A stretch of DNA of 40,749 nucleotides from Hyphomicrobiales bacterium (GTDB lineage: Bacteria > Pseudomonadota > Alphaproteobacteria > Rhizobiales > Rhizobiaceae). Numbering within the stretch: the stretch's first letter is position 1; every line of letters begins with the position of its first letter. The DNA lies in contig JAAEMP010000005.1 in assembly GCA_024225445.1 (NCBI GenBank), forward strand, positions 1 through 40,749, in the 5' to 3' direction. Under the pieces are notes generated by a model. The model saw nothing but the letters and a program-made list of their open reading frames with translations. It was not told where the DNA came from and did not search any database. Shown here piece by piece: positions 25,301 through 36,099 of the stretch. Both the position numbers and the translations under genes were made by a program.

Positions 25301-27046
25301 AAGATGGCTCAGGGCGCAAAACCTGGTGAGGGCGGACAATTGCCAGGTCATAAGGTCAATGCCGTAATTGCCAAGGTCAGGCATTCAACCCAAGGTGTTG
25401 GTTTGATTTCTCCTCCTCCCCATCATGACATCTATTCCATCGAGGATTTGGCGCAACTAATCTATGATCTGAAAAACGTAAACCCAAACGCCGATATTTC
25501 CGTCAAGCTTGTATCTGAAGTGGGTGTTGGAACCGTTGCGGCCGGCGTCGCCAAGGCCCGCGCCGACCATGTCACAATTTCCGGCTTTGATGGCGGAACC
25601 GGAGCCAGCCCTCTCACCTCTATCAAACATGCCGGTGGTCCCTGGGAAATCGGTCTGGCCGAAACCCATCAAACGCTGGTCCTGAACAAACTACGCTCAC
25701 GCATTTCAGTTCAGGTAGATGGCGGTTTGCGCACCGGACGTGATGTGGTCATCGGGGCTCTTTTGGGAGCCGACGAGTTTGGCTTTGCCACAGCACCACT
25801 TATCGCATCCGGATGCATCATGATGCGAAAATGCCATCTGAATACCTGCCCTGTCGGGGTCGCAACCCAAGACCCTGTTCTACGTCAGCGTTTTTCCGGT
25901 ACGCCTGAACATATTGTCAACTATTTCTTCTTTGTTGCCGAAGAAGTCCGTGAACTGATGGCAGCAATGGGATATGCCAGAATTGATGACATGATCGGAC
26001 AGGTTGATGCTCTGGACCAGAACAGGCTGGTTGACCACTGGAAAGCCAATGGTCTTGATTTTTCCAGATTATTCCACAAACCGGTAGTTGCCGGTGAAGT
26101 TGGAATTTTCCGCAGTGAACTGCAAAACCATCACCTTGATGAAATTCTCGATCGCAAACTGATTGAATTGGCGGAGCCGGCATTGTCAGATGGCACACCG
26201 GTGGAAATTGATATGCCGATCGACAATTCCGCCCGTTCCGCCGGTACCATGCTGTCAGGCAAGGTAGCCGCTAGATATGGCCATGAAGGATTGGCCGATG
26301 AAACCATCCATATCAAATTTACCGGCACCGCCGGGCAAAGTTTTGGCGCCTGGACCACTTCAGGTACAACGCTTGAACTTGAAGGAGAGGGAAACGATTA
26401 TGTCGGTAAGGGATTGTCGGGCGGACGCCTGATAATTTATCCATCGAAAGAAGCAAAGAATCTGGTCGCGGAAGAAAGTATAATCGTGGGTAATACGGTG
26501 CTCTATGGTGCCATCGAAGGGGAATGCTATTTCAGTGGTGTCGCCGGTGAACGCTTTGCGGTTCGAAATTCCGGCGCAGTTGCCGTTGTTGAAGGAGTTG
26601 GTGATCACGGTTGTGAATATATGACCGGAGGTGTAGTGGTAGTGATTGGCCATACCGGTCGAAATTTTGCCGCCGGCATGTCTGGCGGTATTGCCTATGT
26701 TCTGGATGAAGCAGGCGACTTTGCCAACCGGTGTAATTTGGCAATGGTTAAACTGGAACCGGTTCCCGAAGAAGACGACCTGCTGGAAAAAATGCTTCAC
26801 TCGGGTGGGGACATAGAACACCATGGACGTGTCGACATCACCTCGGATATGACACGTTTTGATGAAGAGCGTCTGCAACAAATGATTACCCGGCACAAAA
26901 ATTATACAAATTCCAGCCGGGCAAAGCATATTCTGGAAAACTGGGAGGAGTTCCGTCCCAAATTTGTAAAGGTCATGCCGGTCGATTACCGCCGCGCCCT
27001 GCATGACATGGAGCAGGAGCGCTTATATGCTTCTTCGGTTAGATAA
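22325..27046 (+). CDS. gltB: Glutamate synthase (NADPH) large subunit
   Basis: 1573 aa from the ATG at 22325, preceded by TTGGAGGAAAA. The glutaminase domain begins at Cys44 ([10 protein letters not shown]), which becomes N-terminal after propeptide removal. The central and FMN-binding synthase domains follow, with [24 protein letters not shown], the [3Fe-4S] cysteines in [18 protein letters not shown], and a C-terminal glycine-rich GXGXG beta-helix. It turns glutamine plus 2-oxoglutarate into two glutamates, with electrons from GltD. Full length and intact. Start 22277 is open but has no Shine-Dalgarno. Confidence 0.97.
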   Translation: MQSKASINNSVHSMDASILKSVKTVGQLPPRQGLYDPRNEHDSCGVGFIAQMKGAASHQIIIDGLQILENMTHRGAVGADPLMGDGAGILVQIPHEFFTGKSGGIDFDIPKAGKYAVGHVFLPKDNTIRDHIEQIIAAVCKEEGLAMLGWRDVPVDNASLSQDPEIAATEPVHRQVFIGRDGFAGNDDEFERQIFILRKVISNRIFAETEGRDNGYYIVSLSSRTIVYKGMFLAYQLGNYFKDLKDPAFKSALALVHQRFSTNTFPSWKLAHPYRLVAHNGEINTVRGNVNWMAARQASVSSKNFGENIHKLWPISYEGQSDTACFDNALEFLIQGGYSLAHAVMMLIPEAWAGNPLMDEDRRAFYEYHAALMEPWDGPASVAFCDGRQIGATLDRNGLRPARYFITDDDRIIMSSEAGVLPVDEKIIIRKWRLQPGKMLLVDLQKGAIISDDEIKRHLAAAKPYKEWLARSQIVIEDMAVSIKKSKHGAAALLDRQQAFGYTQEDIKILMTPMAATGQEAIGSMGTDTPISALSDKSKTLYTYFKQNFAQVTNPPIDPIREESVMSLVSFIGPRPNLFDLEGLATSERLEVRQPILTNEDLEKIRGIGDIADNQFMTRSLDITYSASRGAEGMENAIERLCTRADETVGRGYNIIILSDRQLNKDRLAIPALLATAAVHHHLIRGGLRTSVGLVVESGEPREIHHFATLAGYGAEAINPYLAFETLGELHSNGEFPEEVDAFEVVERYIKAIDKGLLKVMSKMGISTYQSYCGAQIFDAVGLSTEFVGKYFTGTATTIEGVGLAEVALETTARHAQAFGNVPVLAEALEVGGEYGLRIRGEDHAWTSSVVSALQHAVRGNSKQRYQEFAKQVNEQTEANLNIRGMFRIKEASEMDRQPIPVEEVEPAAEIVKRFATGAMSYGSISREAHTNLAIAMNRLGGKSNTGEGGEEADRFEREPNGDSMRSAIKQVASGRFGVTTEYLANSDMIQIKMAQGAKPGEGGQLPGHKVNAVIAKVRHSTQGVGLISPPPHHDIYSIEDLAQLIYDLKNVNPNADISVKLVSEVGVGTVAAGVAKARADHVTISGFDGGTGASPLTSIKHAGGPWEIGLAETHQTLVLNKLRSRISVQVDGGLRTGRDVVIGALLGADEFGFATAPLIASGCIMMRKCHLNTCPVGVATQDPVLRQRFSGTPEHIVNYFFFVAEEVRELMAAMGYARIDDMIGQVDALDQNRLVDHWKANGLDFSRLFHKPVVAGEVGIFRSELQNHHLDEILDRKLIELAEPALSDGTPVEIDMPIDNSARSAGTMLSGKVAARYGHEGLADETIHIKFTGTAGQSFGAWTTSGTTLELEGEGNDYVGKGLSGGRLIIYPSKEAKNLVAEESIIVGNTVLYGAIEGECYFSGVAGERFAVRNSGAVAVVEGVGDHGCEYMTGGVVVVIGHTGRNFAAGMSGGIAYVLDEAGDFANRCNLAMVKLEPVPEEDDLLEKMLHSGGDIEHHGRVDITSDMTRFDEERLQQMITRHKNYTNSSRAKHILENWEEFRPKFVKVMPVDYRRALHDMEQERLYASSVR

Positions 27047-27079
27047 AGCAAAAGAGATTGAAGGGTCGGAACTGACAAC

Positions 27080-28498
27080 ATGGGTAAAGTAACAGGATTT
27101 TTGGAGATTGACCGGCAGGAACGAAAATACCGGCCGGCTTCTGACCGCATTCGTAATTATCATGAATTTATCATTCCACATTCTGAAGCAGCCGTAAAAG
27201 AACAGGCTTCGCGGTGTATGGATTGCGGAATTCCCTATTGCCATTCGGGCTGTCCGGTAAACAATCAAATTCCGGACTGGAATGATCTGGTCTATAACAG
27301 TAGCTGGCGAATAGCTCTGACCAACCTGCACTCTACCAACAATTTTCCGGAATTTACCGGACGTGTCTGTCCGGCACCCTGTGAAGCCTCATGCACGCTC
27401 AACATTACCGACGAACCGGTAACGATTAAATCTATTGAGTGCGCAATCGTAGATCGCGGATGGAAAGAAGGCTGGATTACGCCTCAAATAAACGCAACAA
27501 AAACCGGAAAGAAAGTAGCCATCATAGGTGCCGGTCCTGCCGGGCTTGCAGCTGCCCAACAACTGGCACGAGCGGGCCATGAGGTACATTTGTATGAAAA
27601 AAATGCCAAGGCAGGTGGATTGCTTCGCTACGGTATTCCAGATTTCAAAATGGAAAAACATATCATTGACCGACGTGTCGAACAAATGCAGGCGGAAGGG
27701 GTTGAGTTTCATTATCAATCCAATATTGGCACGGGTATTTCAATTGATGAATTATCCGGATCTCATGATGCTGTAATTCTTACCATCGGTGCGGAAAAGC
27801 CGCGTGATTTGCCAATTGAAGGCCGGGAGCTTAGCGGCATTCATTTTGCCATGGATTTTTTACCACAACAAAACCGGCGGGTTGGCGGTGAAATACCGGA
27901 AAATATTGATCCCGTTCTGGCCAGTAGCAAACATGTAGTGGTCATTGGTGGCGGGGATACGGGTTCGGACTGTATTGGCACATCCGTGCGTCAAGGCGCG
28001 CTTAGCGTCACGCAACTCGAAATCATGCCACTCCCCCCAAAGCACGAGGACAAGATGATGGTATGGCCGCACTGGCCATTGAAGCTCAGAACCTCTTCAT
28101 CACACGAGGAAGGGGCCAAACGGGAATTTGCTGTAACAACATTAAAATTCAACGGCAAAAACGGCGTCGTGAGATCCCTGGAATGCGCAAATGTTGATGA
28201 AAAGTTTCAACCCATCAAGGGTACCGAGTTCACGTTGAAAGCGGACCTTGTTTTGCTTGCCATGGGATTTGTTTCACCCGTCCATGAAGGATTACTGGAT
28301 TCGATGGGCATTAAGACGGATGAGCGAGGCAACATTCTTGCAACAGTGAATGACTATAAAACCAGCCTTGAAAATGTATTTGGTGCAGGTGACTGCCGAC
28401 GTGGCCAGTCATTGGTTGTCTGGGCAATTCGGGAAGGACGCCAGGCTGCCCGCTCGGTTGATCAGATGCTGATGGGTTCAAGCAATTTACCAGATTGA
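27080..28498 (+). CDS. gltD: Glutamate synthase small subunit
   Basis: 472 aa, 33 nt after gltB. The N-terminal [4Fe-4S] region has [24 protein letters not shown], with a second Cys group in [12 protein letters not shown]. The FAD site is [20 protein letters not shown], the NADPH site [20 protein letters not shown], and the C-terminal [20 protein letters not shown] closes the FAD domain. It oxidises NADPH and passes electrons to GltB. Normal length, no defects. Confidence 0.97.
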   Translation: MGKVTGFLEIDRQERKYRPASDRIRNYHEFIIPHSEAAVKEQASRCMDCGIPYCHSGCPVNNQIPDWNDLVYNSSWRIALTNLHSTNNFPEFTGRVCPAPCEASCTLNITDEPVTIKSIECAIVDRGWKEGWITPQINATKTGKKVAIIGAGPAGLAAAQQLARAGHEVHLYEKNAKAGGLLRYGIPDFKMEKHIIDRRVEQMQAEGVEFHYQSNIGTGISIDELSGSHDAVILTIGAEKPRDLPIEGRELSGIHFAMDFLPQQNRRVGGEIPENIDPVLASSKHVVVIGGGDTGSDCIGTSVRQGALSVTQLEIMPLPPKHEDKMMVWPHWPLKLRTSSSHEEGAKREFAVTTLKFNGKNGVVRSLECANVDEKFQPIKGTEFTLKADLVLLAMGFVSPVHEGLLDSMGIKTDERGNILATVNDYKTSLENVFGAGDCRRGQSLVVWAIREGRQAARSVDQMLMGSSNLPD

Positions 28499-28511
28499 AT
28501 ACCGCCGGCAT

Positions 28512-29807
28512 TCATGACCTGGGCACGACAGGTTTGGTCAGCACTTTCGTGCCCCCGTCCTTCTGCTTTTCTACTAGCGCCGGCGTTTCATCTGTTGTAG
28601 GCGGAGCCTCATTCGCAGTCACCCCGTAATGGTCAATACGGCCCGGGTGGGTCTTTGGTAGAATGCCACCATTGACCAGTTGATAGCTGACGCTCTTTTT
28701 CGCTTCTTCTTCTTTCAAATCAACGCCATCGCCCTCGAGTTCACTGCCCCCATCCAGCGCCGGACTGGCGAATGAATAAACGATAGTCTTACCGGTTTTG
28801 GCAGGATCATATTGGGGCAAAGCTATTTTCGGATTTTCAGTGCCCGGTAAGGAGACCAGTAGCGCTTTAGTGCCAATTCCGGTCAGTTTGCGTATGGCTT
28901 TATTGACATAGAATGCCAGTTTGCGCTTACCGGTCTTTGTCATATTGATACCATCTGATGTACGCAGACGCTTGATCTGGCCATTAATATCTGGCCCGGC
29001 GGAGACAAAATGTCCCTCTTCATTGGTGAACCCATCCCAGATGTTGACAAAAACACCATTTACAGCCTCTGAACGAGTACGGTATATTTCGTTAAATACC
29101 AGATAGTCCGTGGTCATTTTTCCGGATTTAACCGGAGGTAAACCGACCCATATCAAAGGTAAATTCTTTTCCCGAACAGTTTTAGCCAGTTTTTCCGTAC
29201 GACTATTGTAAGCAGCCAGCCAGGGCTCACCTAATTTCTTGACCTTGCCACCCTCCAGGGCCATTTGCTGGCGGTCATTCATCCCTCCCAATATAACTAC
29301 TGCGGCGGGTTTGATCTCATCTATATGGAATGCAATATCGCCGGGCCAGTCCTTCACATCACTGCGTACAAAACCTGAGAGGCCCTCCGAAATATCAACA
29401 ATCACAACATCGGAATTTTCGATGTAAGCCTGCTCCATTCCCCATGCCAGGGCACCTGCCATGAAATCTCCGGCAACCAGAATTTTCAGCGCATCTTCCC
29501 TTTTTTCTTCAACAACAACCACTGGTGCCGATCTTTTTCTACGCGGACGCAAAATATCATTTCTTCTTAATTTGACCCGTTTAACTCTGTTTACTCGAAA
29601 CGGGGTTCTCAGCGATTCGCGTTTTCCAAACAGCAAATCAAAGATGTTGGTGCGTTTCTTGGGTTGTTTAACCTGCGAATAAGCCGGTATCACCCAAACA
29701 GAATATTGTTGAGACGCAATCAACGCTACAGCGATCATCAACACAAACATCAATCGAAATATCAGTTGGTATAATCGTTTTGCCGAGATTTTCAAAAGTA
29801 TTTCCAT
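28512..29807 (-). CDS. DUF459 (SGNH-like) membrane-anchored protein
   Basis: 431 aa. One N-terminal membrane segment (about residues 15-33) precedes a basic linker (RVKRVKLRRNDILRPRRKR) and an SGNH-hydrolase-like domain: ILVAGDFMAGALAWGM (block I, with Phe where the Ser nucleophile is expected), VVILGGMNDRQ (block III with Asn), and SDGINMTKTGKRKLA (block V, with Asn where His is expected). It probably faces the periplasm; related proteins may act on peptidoglycan or polysaccharide acetyl groups, but these substitutions argue against a normal hydrolase. It is convergent with gltD, 13 bp away. Confidence 0.78.
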   Translation of the reverse strand: MEILLKISAKRLYQLIFRLMFVLMIAVALIASQQYSVWVIPAYSQVKQPKKRTNIFDLLFGKRESLRTPFRVNRVKRVKLRRNDILRPRRKRSAPVVVVEEKREDALKILVAGDFMAGALAWGMEQAYIENSDVVIVDISEGLSGFVRSDVKDWPGDIAFHIDEIKPAAVVILGGMNDRQQMALEGGKVKKLGEPWLAAYNSRTEKLAKTVREKNLPLIWVGLPPVKSGKMTTDYLVFNEIYRTRSEAVNGVFVNIWDGFTNEEGHFVSAGPDINGQIKRLRTSDGINMTKTGKRKLAFYVNKAIRKLTGIGTKALLVSLPGTENPKIALPQYDPAKTGKTIVYSFASPALDGGSELEGDGVDLKEEEAKKSVSYQLVNGGILPKTHPGRIDHYGVTANEAPPTTDETPALVEKQKDGGTKVLTKPVVPRS

Positions 29808-29883
29808 ATCAACCCAACCACCAAAATATCAGTATATTTTGTGGTCAATATACATCCTGTTATTTTCCGGAATTTTTGCCGGG

Positions 29884-31137
29884 TTATTTTTTTTGCAGTT
29901 TAACCAAAAGTTCATTGGATGCATAGCCATCGACCTTGTATCCAAACCGGTTTTGAATAGCCAGTATTGCCGCGCGTGAGCCCGAACCTATATTACCATC
30001 AATTTCGCCATCATAAAATCCTAGACGAGCCAGGTGTTTTTGCAATACCATAGCCTGCCGTTCATTTAGCGGTGTATAGCCCCGTGGCCAGGGCTGGACA
30101 AATCCGTCACCGCCGCGGATTCTATCGGCGAGATGACCCACAGCCAAAGCATATTTGTCCGCATTATTGTATCGTTTTAACACGAAAAAATTCTTCAACA
30201 TCAAAAATGCCGGTCCTTTGGCTCCCGCAGGTAATTTCAAAACAGCCTTGTCCTTCGAACGTGGAAATGATTTGCCATTAGCCCGTTTTATTCCAAGCTT
30301 TTGCCATTGGGCAATTGTCCGTGATTTATTAATTTGTCTGGCACTTCTAAATCGGCGCGGAAGCTTGACTTCATAACCCCATGTTTTACCGGTTTTCCAA
30401 CCATTTTTAAGCAGTAGATTAGCGGCACTTGCCAAAGCATCTGGCGGTGAATTCCAAACATCCCGCCTGCCATTGCCATCAATATCTACCGCCCAGGCCT
30501 GATAACTTGTCGGAATAAACTGGGTATGACCCATGGCTCCAGCCCATGAGCCCTTCAGGCCCCTGGAGGTGATATCACCATTCTGAACAATACGCATGGC
30601 GGCAATCAATTGAGAGCGGGCAAATTTTGCACGTTTTTTGTCACCATAGGCAAGGGTTGCCAGGGCACCGGCAACCCGGTGCAATTTTTCCCTTTCCTTC
30701 AAAGCCTCTCCGTAGGAGGATTCCATTGACCAGATTGCCAGAACAATATGGCGATCAACACCAAATTTGCGTTCAATTTTGTCCAGCCAGACCCGGTATT
30801 CCTTTTTCAGCTTCTGACCATCGCGAATGATTGATTCGCGAATTCTCCGGTCAAGATAGTCCCATATTTTGGAGGTAAATTCCGGTTGATAGCGAGCAGA
30901 TTCCAAAACCTGGGGAATAGGTTTTTTTATCCCGAAAAATACCTGATCATAGGTTTTTTTCTTAATTCCCCGTTTTGCCGCCACTGGATAGAAGTCTTTG
31001 ATCCATTTGCGAAATTTCGCATTTGCATTGGCTTGAATATTGCCAGAAAAAATAACCGCGATCACCAGCAGCAAGGCCGCCATAAAATGCAGAACAAACC
31101 TCTTTTTGTTGGTTGCGAACGGTTGTGGGATAATCAT
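29884..31137 (-). CDS. MltB-type lytic murein transglycosylase
   Basis: 417 aa from the ATG at 31137; the frame is open to 31185. The N-terminal signal segment (FVLHFMAALLLVIAVIFSG) has no lipobox Cys. The transglycosylase domain has the catalytic Glu in AIWSMESSYGEAL, then SWAGAMGHTQFIPTSYQAWAVD and DVWNSPPDALASAANLL. A C-terminal PG_binding_1 domain follows: LNERQAMVLQKHLARLGFYDGEIDG and AILAIQNRFGYKVDGYAS. It cleaves glycan strands of peptidoglycan in the periplasm, leaving 1,6-anhydromuramic ends. It lies 76 bp upstream of the DUF459 gene in the same direction, so a shared envelope role is plausible. Confidence 0.93.
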   Translation of the reverse strand: MIIPQPFATNKKRFVLHFMAALLLVIAVIFSGNIQANANAKFRKWIKDFYPVAAKRGIKKKTYDQVFFGIKKPIPQVLESARYQPEFTSKIWDYLDRRIRESIIRDGQKLKKEYRVWLDKIERKFGVDRHIVLAIWSMESSYGEALKEREKLHRVAGALATLAYGDKKRAKFARSQLIAAMRIVQNGDITSRGLKGSWAGAMGHTQFIPTSYQAWAVDIDGNGRRDVWNSPPDALASAANLLLKNGWKTGKTWGYEVKLPRRFRSARQINKSRTIAQWQKLGIKRANGKSFPRSKDKAVLKLPAGAKGPAFLMLKNFFVLKRYNNADKYALAVGHLADRIRGGDGFVQPWPRGYTPLNERQAMVLQKHLARLGFYDGEIDGNIGSGSRAAILAIQNRFGYKVDGYASNELLVKLQKK

Positions 31138-31388
31138 GGCAGGCACCGGATCATGGAGATACATCTGCCACCAATAATGCATCAAATTTCGTCAATAATT
31201 AGTTTACCATAACCCGGAGGCTGCTTTTTCTTGATTTCGATTGAATATCCTTTGGTTAAAAAGACCTGACAATCCAAATTCTGCAATGGTACATGTCACT
31301 GATCATTGTTATTGGTCTGTTCACCGGCTGGCTGGTTTAACGCCGTGCTATCAAATACCGGCGAACAGGGTATCAAGGGGATTACAGA

Positions 31389-32762
31389 TTGCCCAAATCT
31401 CAAAATTCTATCTGGATCAAAAATCCATTGGCAATATTGGTTGATGAAACAATCAACGCCGGTGGTGGTTTGGTGACCAGGAGCGGAAAAATTGTCGAAA
31501 TAATTGCATCGGGGCAATCACCCTCAATTGAGGTAGATGAAATTTCCGACGCTGGCAGCCATGTGGTTTTGCCGGGTCTGATCAATACCCACCACCATTT
31601 CTACCAGACTCTCACCCGGGCCCATCCCGAGGCAATCAACAAAGAACTGTTTGACTGGCTGAAAACCCTTTATCCGGTTTGGGCAAAAATTGTAAACAGG
31701 GATTCATTTCGTTTAGCCACCAGATTGGCATTGACCGAATTGCTGATGTCGGGATGTACAACCGTGTCCGATCATCATTATCTTTATCCCACAGGTATTG
31801 AAGATGCGATGGACATTCAGGCTGATGAAGCAACCCGCATTGGTATGCGAATGACATTGAATCGCGGATCCATGGATTTATCCGTGAAAGATGGTGGTTT
31901 ACCACCCGACAGCGTCGTACAGGACAGGCAGGACATCCTTGCTGATTGCGAGAGAGTTATCAATGCTTTCCATGATCCGGGCGAAGGTGCCATGTTGCAG
32001 GTTGCCCTTGCACCATGTTCGCCTTTTTCGGTGACAACTGAATTGATGCGGGAATCTGCTGATCTGGCGAGCAAATGCAACTGTCGCCTTCATACACATT
32101 TGGGTGAAACCCATGATGAGGATGCCTATTGCATTGAGAAGTTTTCCTGCAGACCGGTTGATTATCTGGAAGAAAATGGGTGGCTGAATGAACGCACATG
32201 GCTGGCTCATGGCATTCATTTTAATGATCAGGAAATATCAAGACTGGGTCATCATGGAGTAGGCGTATGTCATTGCCCGACTTCCAACATGGTGCTGGCT
32301 TCGGGACAGTGCCGGACACTGGAGTTGGAACAGGCAGGTGCCAGTGTCGGGTTGGGTGTTGATGGATCAGCATCAAATGACAATTCCAATCTGATGGAGG
32401 GAGTGCGTCACGCATTGATGATCAACCGGCTGACTTACGGTGCAGCGGCAGTTACCCATAAAGATGTATTGCGATGGGCAACTGAGGGGTCAGCAAAATG
32501 CCTTGGCCGAAATGACATAGGGAAAATTGACATTGGCTACCAGGCTGACCTTGCAATGTATACGCTGGATGAATTACGTTTTTCAGGCGCAGGTGACGCT
32601 CTTGCCGCCCTTGTACTATGCGGTGCACATCGCGCGGACAGAGTAATGATCGGCGGGCAATGGACATTGATAGATGGCAATCCTTTGGGGATAGATGTCG
32701 CACGCTTGCGGGCAGAACATGAAAAAGCGGCTCGCGAATTTGCCGGAAGTCTGTTCAAATAG
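31389..32762 (+). CDS. 8-oxoguanine deaminase-like amidohydrolase
   Basis: 457 aa from a TTG start at 31389, supported by AAGGGGAT upstream; no ATG is suitably placed. Metal-dependent amidohydrolase signatures: LPGLINTHHHFYQTLTRA (first zinc His), SGCTTVSDHHY, HTHLGETHDE, LAHGIHF, CHCPTSNMVLASG, and GLGVDGSASND (final Asp). The layout is that of the TRZ/ATZ group and fits 8-oxoguanine deaminase, which turns 8-oxoguanine into urate. Related substrates (guanine-like or triazine) cannot be excluded. It is first of four genes in one direction, with 15 bp to the next. Confidence 0.85.
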   Translation: MPKSQNSIWIKNPLAILVDETINAGGGLVTRSGKIVEIIASGQSPSIEVDEISDAGSHVVLPGLINTHHHFYQTLTRAHPEAINKELFDWLKTLYPVWAKIVNRDSFRLATRLALTELLMSGCTTVSDHHYLYPTGIEDAMDIQADEATRIGMRMTLNRGSMDLSVKDGGLPPDSVVQDRQDILADCERVINAFHDPGEGAMLQVALAPCSPFSVTTELMRESADLASKCNCRLHTHLGETHDEDAYCIEKFSCRPVDYLEENGWLNERTWLAHGIHFNDQEISRLGHHGVGVCHCPTSNMVLASGQCRTLELEQAGASVGLGVDGSASNDNSNLMEGVRHALMINRLTYGAAAVTHKDVLRWATEGSAKCLGRNDIGKIDIGYQADLAMYTLDELRFSGAGDALAALVLCGAHRADRVMIGGQWTLIDGNPLGIDVARLRAEHEKAAREFAGSLFK

Positions 32763-32777
32763 ACAAAAGAGGGTTTG

Positions 32778-33623
32778 ATGAAACGGTATTGGAAAGATAT
32801 CAGCAATGCTGAAAAAGCCGCATTGGCCAATGCCGGTATGAATGGTGCCTCCGCTGGATGGATTGGCATATTGCCGTTGGGGGCAACCGAGCAACACGGC
32901 AACCATTTACCAGTTGAAACTGACAGCCTGATCGTTGCGGGAATCATAGAACGGTTGGCAAAAAGATTACCGCCGGATGCCAGGGTCACATTTTTACCGG
33001 TTGAGGAAACCGGTTATTCGCCTGAGCACATGGATTTTACCGGCTCGACAAGCCTTTCCTATGATGCTGCAATCAATCAATGGATCGGCATTGGCGCGGA
33101 ACTGAATTCATGTGGTATCAGAAAAATTATCCTGCTCAACGCCCATGGCGGAAATTCTCCTTTAATGACAATTGTGGCTACCGAATTGCGGATGAAATTT
33201 TCGATGCTGGCAGTCGCCACCAGCTGGACCAGATTTGCCACACCTGCAGGATTGATCGATTCTGATGAAATAGCCTATGGAATACATGGCGGTGAAATTG
33301 AGACTTCGGTCATGCTCGCACTTCACCCTGAAAAAATACATCTTGAAAATCTGGCGATATATCCCAATTTTCAGGAAGAACTGGTCAATAAAAACAGATT
33401 TCTTCGAGCCTATGGAAAACACGCATTTGGCTGGAAGATTCAGGATCTGAATCCGGATGGTGTAGTGGGCAATGCAACAAAAGCCAATGCTGAACAAGGC
33501 GAGAAACTTCTCGATCATTCCGTTAATGGATTGCTTCATCTGATCAGGGAAGTCGAACAGTTTGATATCTCATATTTTGATCAAGCGGATCACCGGGCTA
33601 AAATGGACAAACTTGAAAAATGA
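32778..33623 (+). CDS. Creatininase family amidohydrolase
   Basis: 281 aa from the ATG at 32778 (a TTG lies one codon earlier); AGAGGG precedes it. Metal ligands are [29 protein letters not shown] and [13 protein letters not shown], the usual His/Asp/Glu set. Family members open cyclic amides such as creatinine or formamides in pterin and mycofactocin-type pathways; the substrate here is not evident. Its neighbours suggest purine- or hydantoin-like breakdown. Overlaps the next gene by 4 nt (ATGA). Confidence 0.88.
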   Translation: MKRYWKDISNAEKAALANAGMNGASAGWIGILPLGATEQHGNHLPVETDSLIVAGIIERLAKRLPPDARVTFLPVEETGYSPEHMDFTGSTSLSYDAAINQWIGIGAELNSCGIRKIILLNAHGGNSPLMTIVATELRMKFSMLAVATSWTRFATPAGLIDSDEIAYGIHGGEIETSVMLALHPEKIHLENLAIYPNFQEELVNKNRFLRAYGKHAFGWKIQDLNPDGVVGNATKANAEQGEKLLDHSVNGLLHLIREVEQFDISYFDQADHRAKMDKLEK

Positions 33624-34705
33624 ATGATACCACATCACACGTTAGCCAATCTGTAGATAAAATCCCGGTAACCGTGCTGACTGGCTATCTGGGAGCAGGT
33701 AAAACAACCCTTCTCAACCGGATATTAACCCAGGATCACGGCCGCAAATATGCGGTCATCGTCAATGAATTTGGCGAGATCGGTATCGACAACGACCTGA
33801 TCGTTGATAGCGACGAAGAAATCTATGAAATGAACAATGGCTGTGTTTGTTGTACCGTTCGTGGCGATCTTATCCGGGTGTTGCAGGGTCTGATGAAGCG
33901 CAAGGGACGTTTTGATGCGATTGTCATAGAAACAACAGGCCTGGCTGATCCTGCACCGGTGGCACAAACATTTTTCATGGATGAGGATGTACAGGCAAAA
34001 ACACGACTGGACGCTGTCGTGACACTTGTCGACGCAAAGCATGTGGTTGCCAGGCTAAAAGACAGTCCTGAAGCGGAAGATCAAATTGCCTTTGCCGATG
34101 TAATATTACTGAACAAAATTGATCTGGTCGATGATGATGAAAAATCAGCACTGCATTCCGTTCTCAATCACATCAATCCCCATGCCATCATCCATGAGAC
34201 AAGCAAAGCAGAAATATCGCTGGAAAAAATATTGGGGCGTGGCGCCTTTGATCTTGGACGAATTCTGGAAGATGACCCGTATTTTTTGACCAATGTTCAC
34301 GATCACCATCATCACCACGATCATCAGTGTGGCCCTGATTGCAGCCATGAAAGTCATGCCCATCACGATCAAACCGGCACGCATGGTAATCTGAATACCA
34401 TCATCCACGACCCAACTATTGGCACCGTATCGTTAAGGGCCGGGGAACTTGATCCCAACCGGTTTCTGCCCTGGATAGAAAAAATTACCCAGATCGACGG
34501 CCCGAACATATTGCGGCTGAAGGGAATTGTCGCATTCAAAGATGATCCCGACCGTTTTGTCGTACAGGGCATACACATGATATTGGAAGGTGATCACCAG
34601 CGTGCCTGGCGCACTGACGAAGAACGTTCCAGCCGACTGGTATTTATCGGTCGTGACCTGGATCGCGAAAAACTGGAACGCACATTCGCCGCTTGTGCGA
34701 TATGA
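33620..34705 (+). CDS. COG0523/CobW-type metal-chaperone GTPase
   Basis: 361 aa. The G3E GTPase motifs are: Walker [14 protein letters not shown] (residues 22-34), the CxCC metal motif in [22 protein letters not shown] and NKIDLVD. A His-rich loop ([15 protein letters not shown], then SHESHAHHD) lies around residues 225-250, and the CobW C-terminal domain follows ([19 protein letters not shown]). Such proteins insert zinc or other metals into client enzymes. The two upstream genes encode metallohydrolases, which are possible clients. No Zur-like box was found. Overlaps both neighbours by 4 nt. Confidence 0.93.
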   Translation: MNDTTSHVSQSVDKIPVTVLTGYLGAGKTTLLNRILTQDHGRKYAVIVNEFGEIGIDNDLIVDSDEEIYEMNNGCVCCTVRGDLIRVLQGLMKRKGRFDAIVIETTGLADPAPVAQTFFMDEDVQAKTRLDAVVTLVDAKHVVARLKDSPEAEDQIAFADVILLNKIDLVDDDEKSALHSVLNHINPHAIIHETSKAEISLEKILGRGAFDLGRILEDDPYFLTNVHDHHHHHDHQCGPDCSHESHAHHDQTGTHGNLNTIIHDPTIGTVSLRAGELDPNRFLPWIEKITQIDGPNILRLKGIVAFKDDPDRFVVQGIHMILEGDHQRAWRTDEERSSRLVFIGRDLDREKLERTFAACAI

Positions 34706-35679
34706 CGATGCCGACAATTGCAAACCTTGATACAGGTACATTTACCGAATGGGCCGGGTTTCTGGACGGCATTCCGGTCTTTGCCGATGCCCAGGGGTTC
34801 ATTCGGGTTATTGAGAAAAATGAGAGACGCTTCGATATCCATAATGGCATTTTGTGCGCCAAACCGGCTTTTGACGGCAAATCACTGCTCAGCGGTGGCG
34901 AGGACGGGAAAATTTGTCGAACTTCCGCAGATGGCAGTTCAGAAATTCTGTACCAGACCGCAACCAGATGGATGGACAAGATCGCCACCGGACCTGATGG
35001 CGCTGTCGCCTGTGGATCAGGCCGAAAAGGAGCGATAATCCTTTCATCCGGAGAAGTTCGGGAAATTGAGGTTGAGCGCTCCATTGAAGGACTGGCATTC
35101 GCTCCCAAAGGCATGCGACTGGCCATTGCCCGTTACGACGGCGTTGAACTATTATGGGTTAATACCAAAAACCCGAACCAGTTTCTGGAATGGAAAGGCG
35201 CCCATACCGGTGTGATGTTTTCGCCGGATGGAAAATATGTAGTTTCCCTGATGCAGGAAAATGCCCTGCATGGCTGGCGCCTGGGTGATAACAAACACAT
35301 GCGAATGAGCGGCTATCCCGCAAAAGTTGCATCAACTTCCTGGTCGTATAAAGGCAGATGGCTGGCGACATCCGGTGCACCTGCCGCAATCCTGTGGCCA
35401 TTTGCCGGTAAAGATGGCCCCATGGGAAAAACCCCAAAGGAACTGGGTGGGATGGGCAAAACGATGGTCACCCGGGTCTGCTGTCATCCATCCGCGGATA
35501 TGCTGGCCATCGGATATGAAAATGGCATGATCATGGCCGTTCGTATTGATGATGGCAAAATTGTCTCTTTAAGGCGTGACGGCCAGGGGGCAATCTCAAC
35601 ATTGAACTGGGACCGGTCCGGTGCCCGTCTGGCATTTGGCAGCGAGGATGGCGAGGCAGGGATAATTGAAATTAGTTGA
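34702..35679 (+). CDS. WD40 repeat protein paired with COG0523 GTPase
   Basis: 325 aa from the ATG at 34702, which overlaps the GTPase stop (ATGA); a second ATG lies 6 nt on. It consists of repeated beta-propeller blades: [97 protein letters not shown], and [20 protein letters not shown]. There is no signal peptide, so it is probably a cytoplasmic scaffold. A GTPase-WD40 pair recurs in alphaproteobacteria as far as I recall; its function is unknown. Confidence 0.87.
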   Translation: MTMPTIANLDTGTFTEWAGFLDGIPVFADAQGFIRVIEKNERRFDIHNGILCAKPAFDGKSLLSGGEDGKICRTSADGSSEILYQTATRWMDKIATGPDGAVACGSGRKGAIILSSGEVREIEVERSIEGLAFAPKGMRLAIARYDGVELLWVNTKNPNQFLEWKGAHTGVMFSPDGKYVVSLMQENALHGWRLGDNKHMRMSGYPAKVASTSWSYKGRWLATSGAPAAILWPFAGKDGPMGKTPKELGGMGKTMVTRVCCHPSADMLAIGYENGMIMAVRIDDGKIVSLRRDGQGAISTLNWDRSGARLAFGSEDGEAGIIEIS

Positions 35680-35734
35680 CCGGCCTAGATTATCAATGTC
35701 CCTTCCTTCGAGACCCGGATGGTGTTCATCGCAT

Positions 35735-35882
35735 TATAGCAGAACACCTTTATAATGGTCATGCAATCAGGAGCGAAAAGCGACCGGTGCCTGTGCGCCG
35801 CCCCGCGGAGGCCGGGCGTAAGTCCGAATAGCCGTGAGCAAAAAAAATCAAAACTGAATCAAAAGAAAGGTGCTCTGCTATA
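35735..35882. repeat. Short inverted-repeat (MITE-like) element, copy 2
   Basis: 148 bp, the second copy of the element at 1763-1912. The ends TATAGCAGAACACCTTT and AAAGGTGCTCTGCTATA are inverted repeats with 16 of 17 matches. The hairpin in the core reads CGGGC-GTAA-GTCCG here: one C-to-T change against copy 1 that leaves a G-T pair, so the stem is kept. It sits between the WD40 gene and the ArsP_2 gene; the rest of 35680-36099 holds only A/T-rich DNA and the next promoter. Confidence 0.82.
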
Positions 35883-36099
35883 CGTCCTATTTCAATTGAC
35901 TGGCCACTTTATCAATGCTATTAGTTGCAAATGGTTCTCAATATCATTCTAAACTACTAGTAATAATCGAAAATAAATTTATAAGTAAACACACTCTCCC
36001 CTGGAAGTTACAGATTGAAATTAAAGCTCCACCAGACTTCCAACCGGCTGTTCGAATTCAAGAATTGCAAGAAATGCAGCATCAGGACTAAATAACAAG

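Noticed and set aside
34300-34385. CAT/CAC-rich tract that could look like a simple DNA repeat
   Set aside because: It encodes the His-rich loop typical of COG0523 GTPases in frame, so it is explained by coding.
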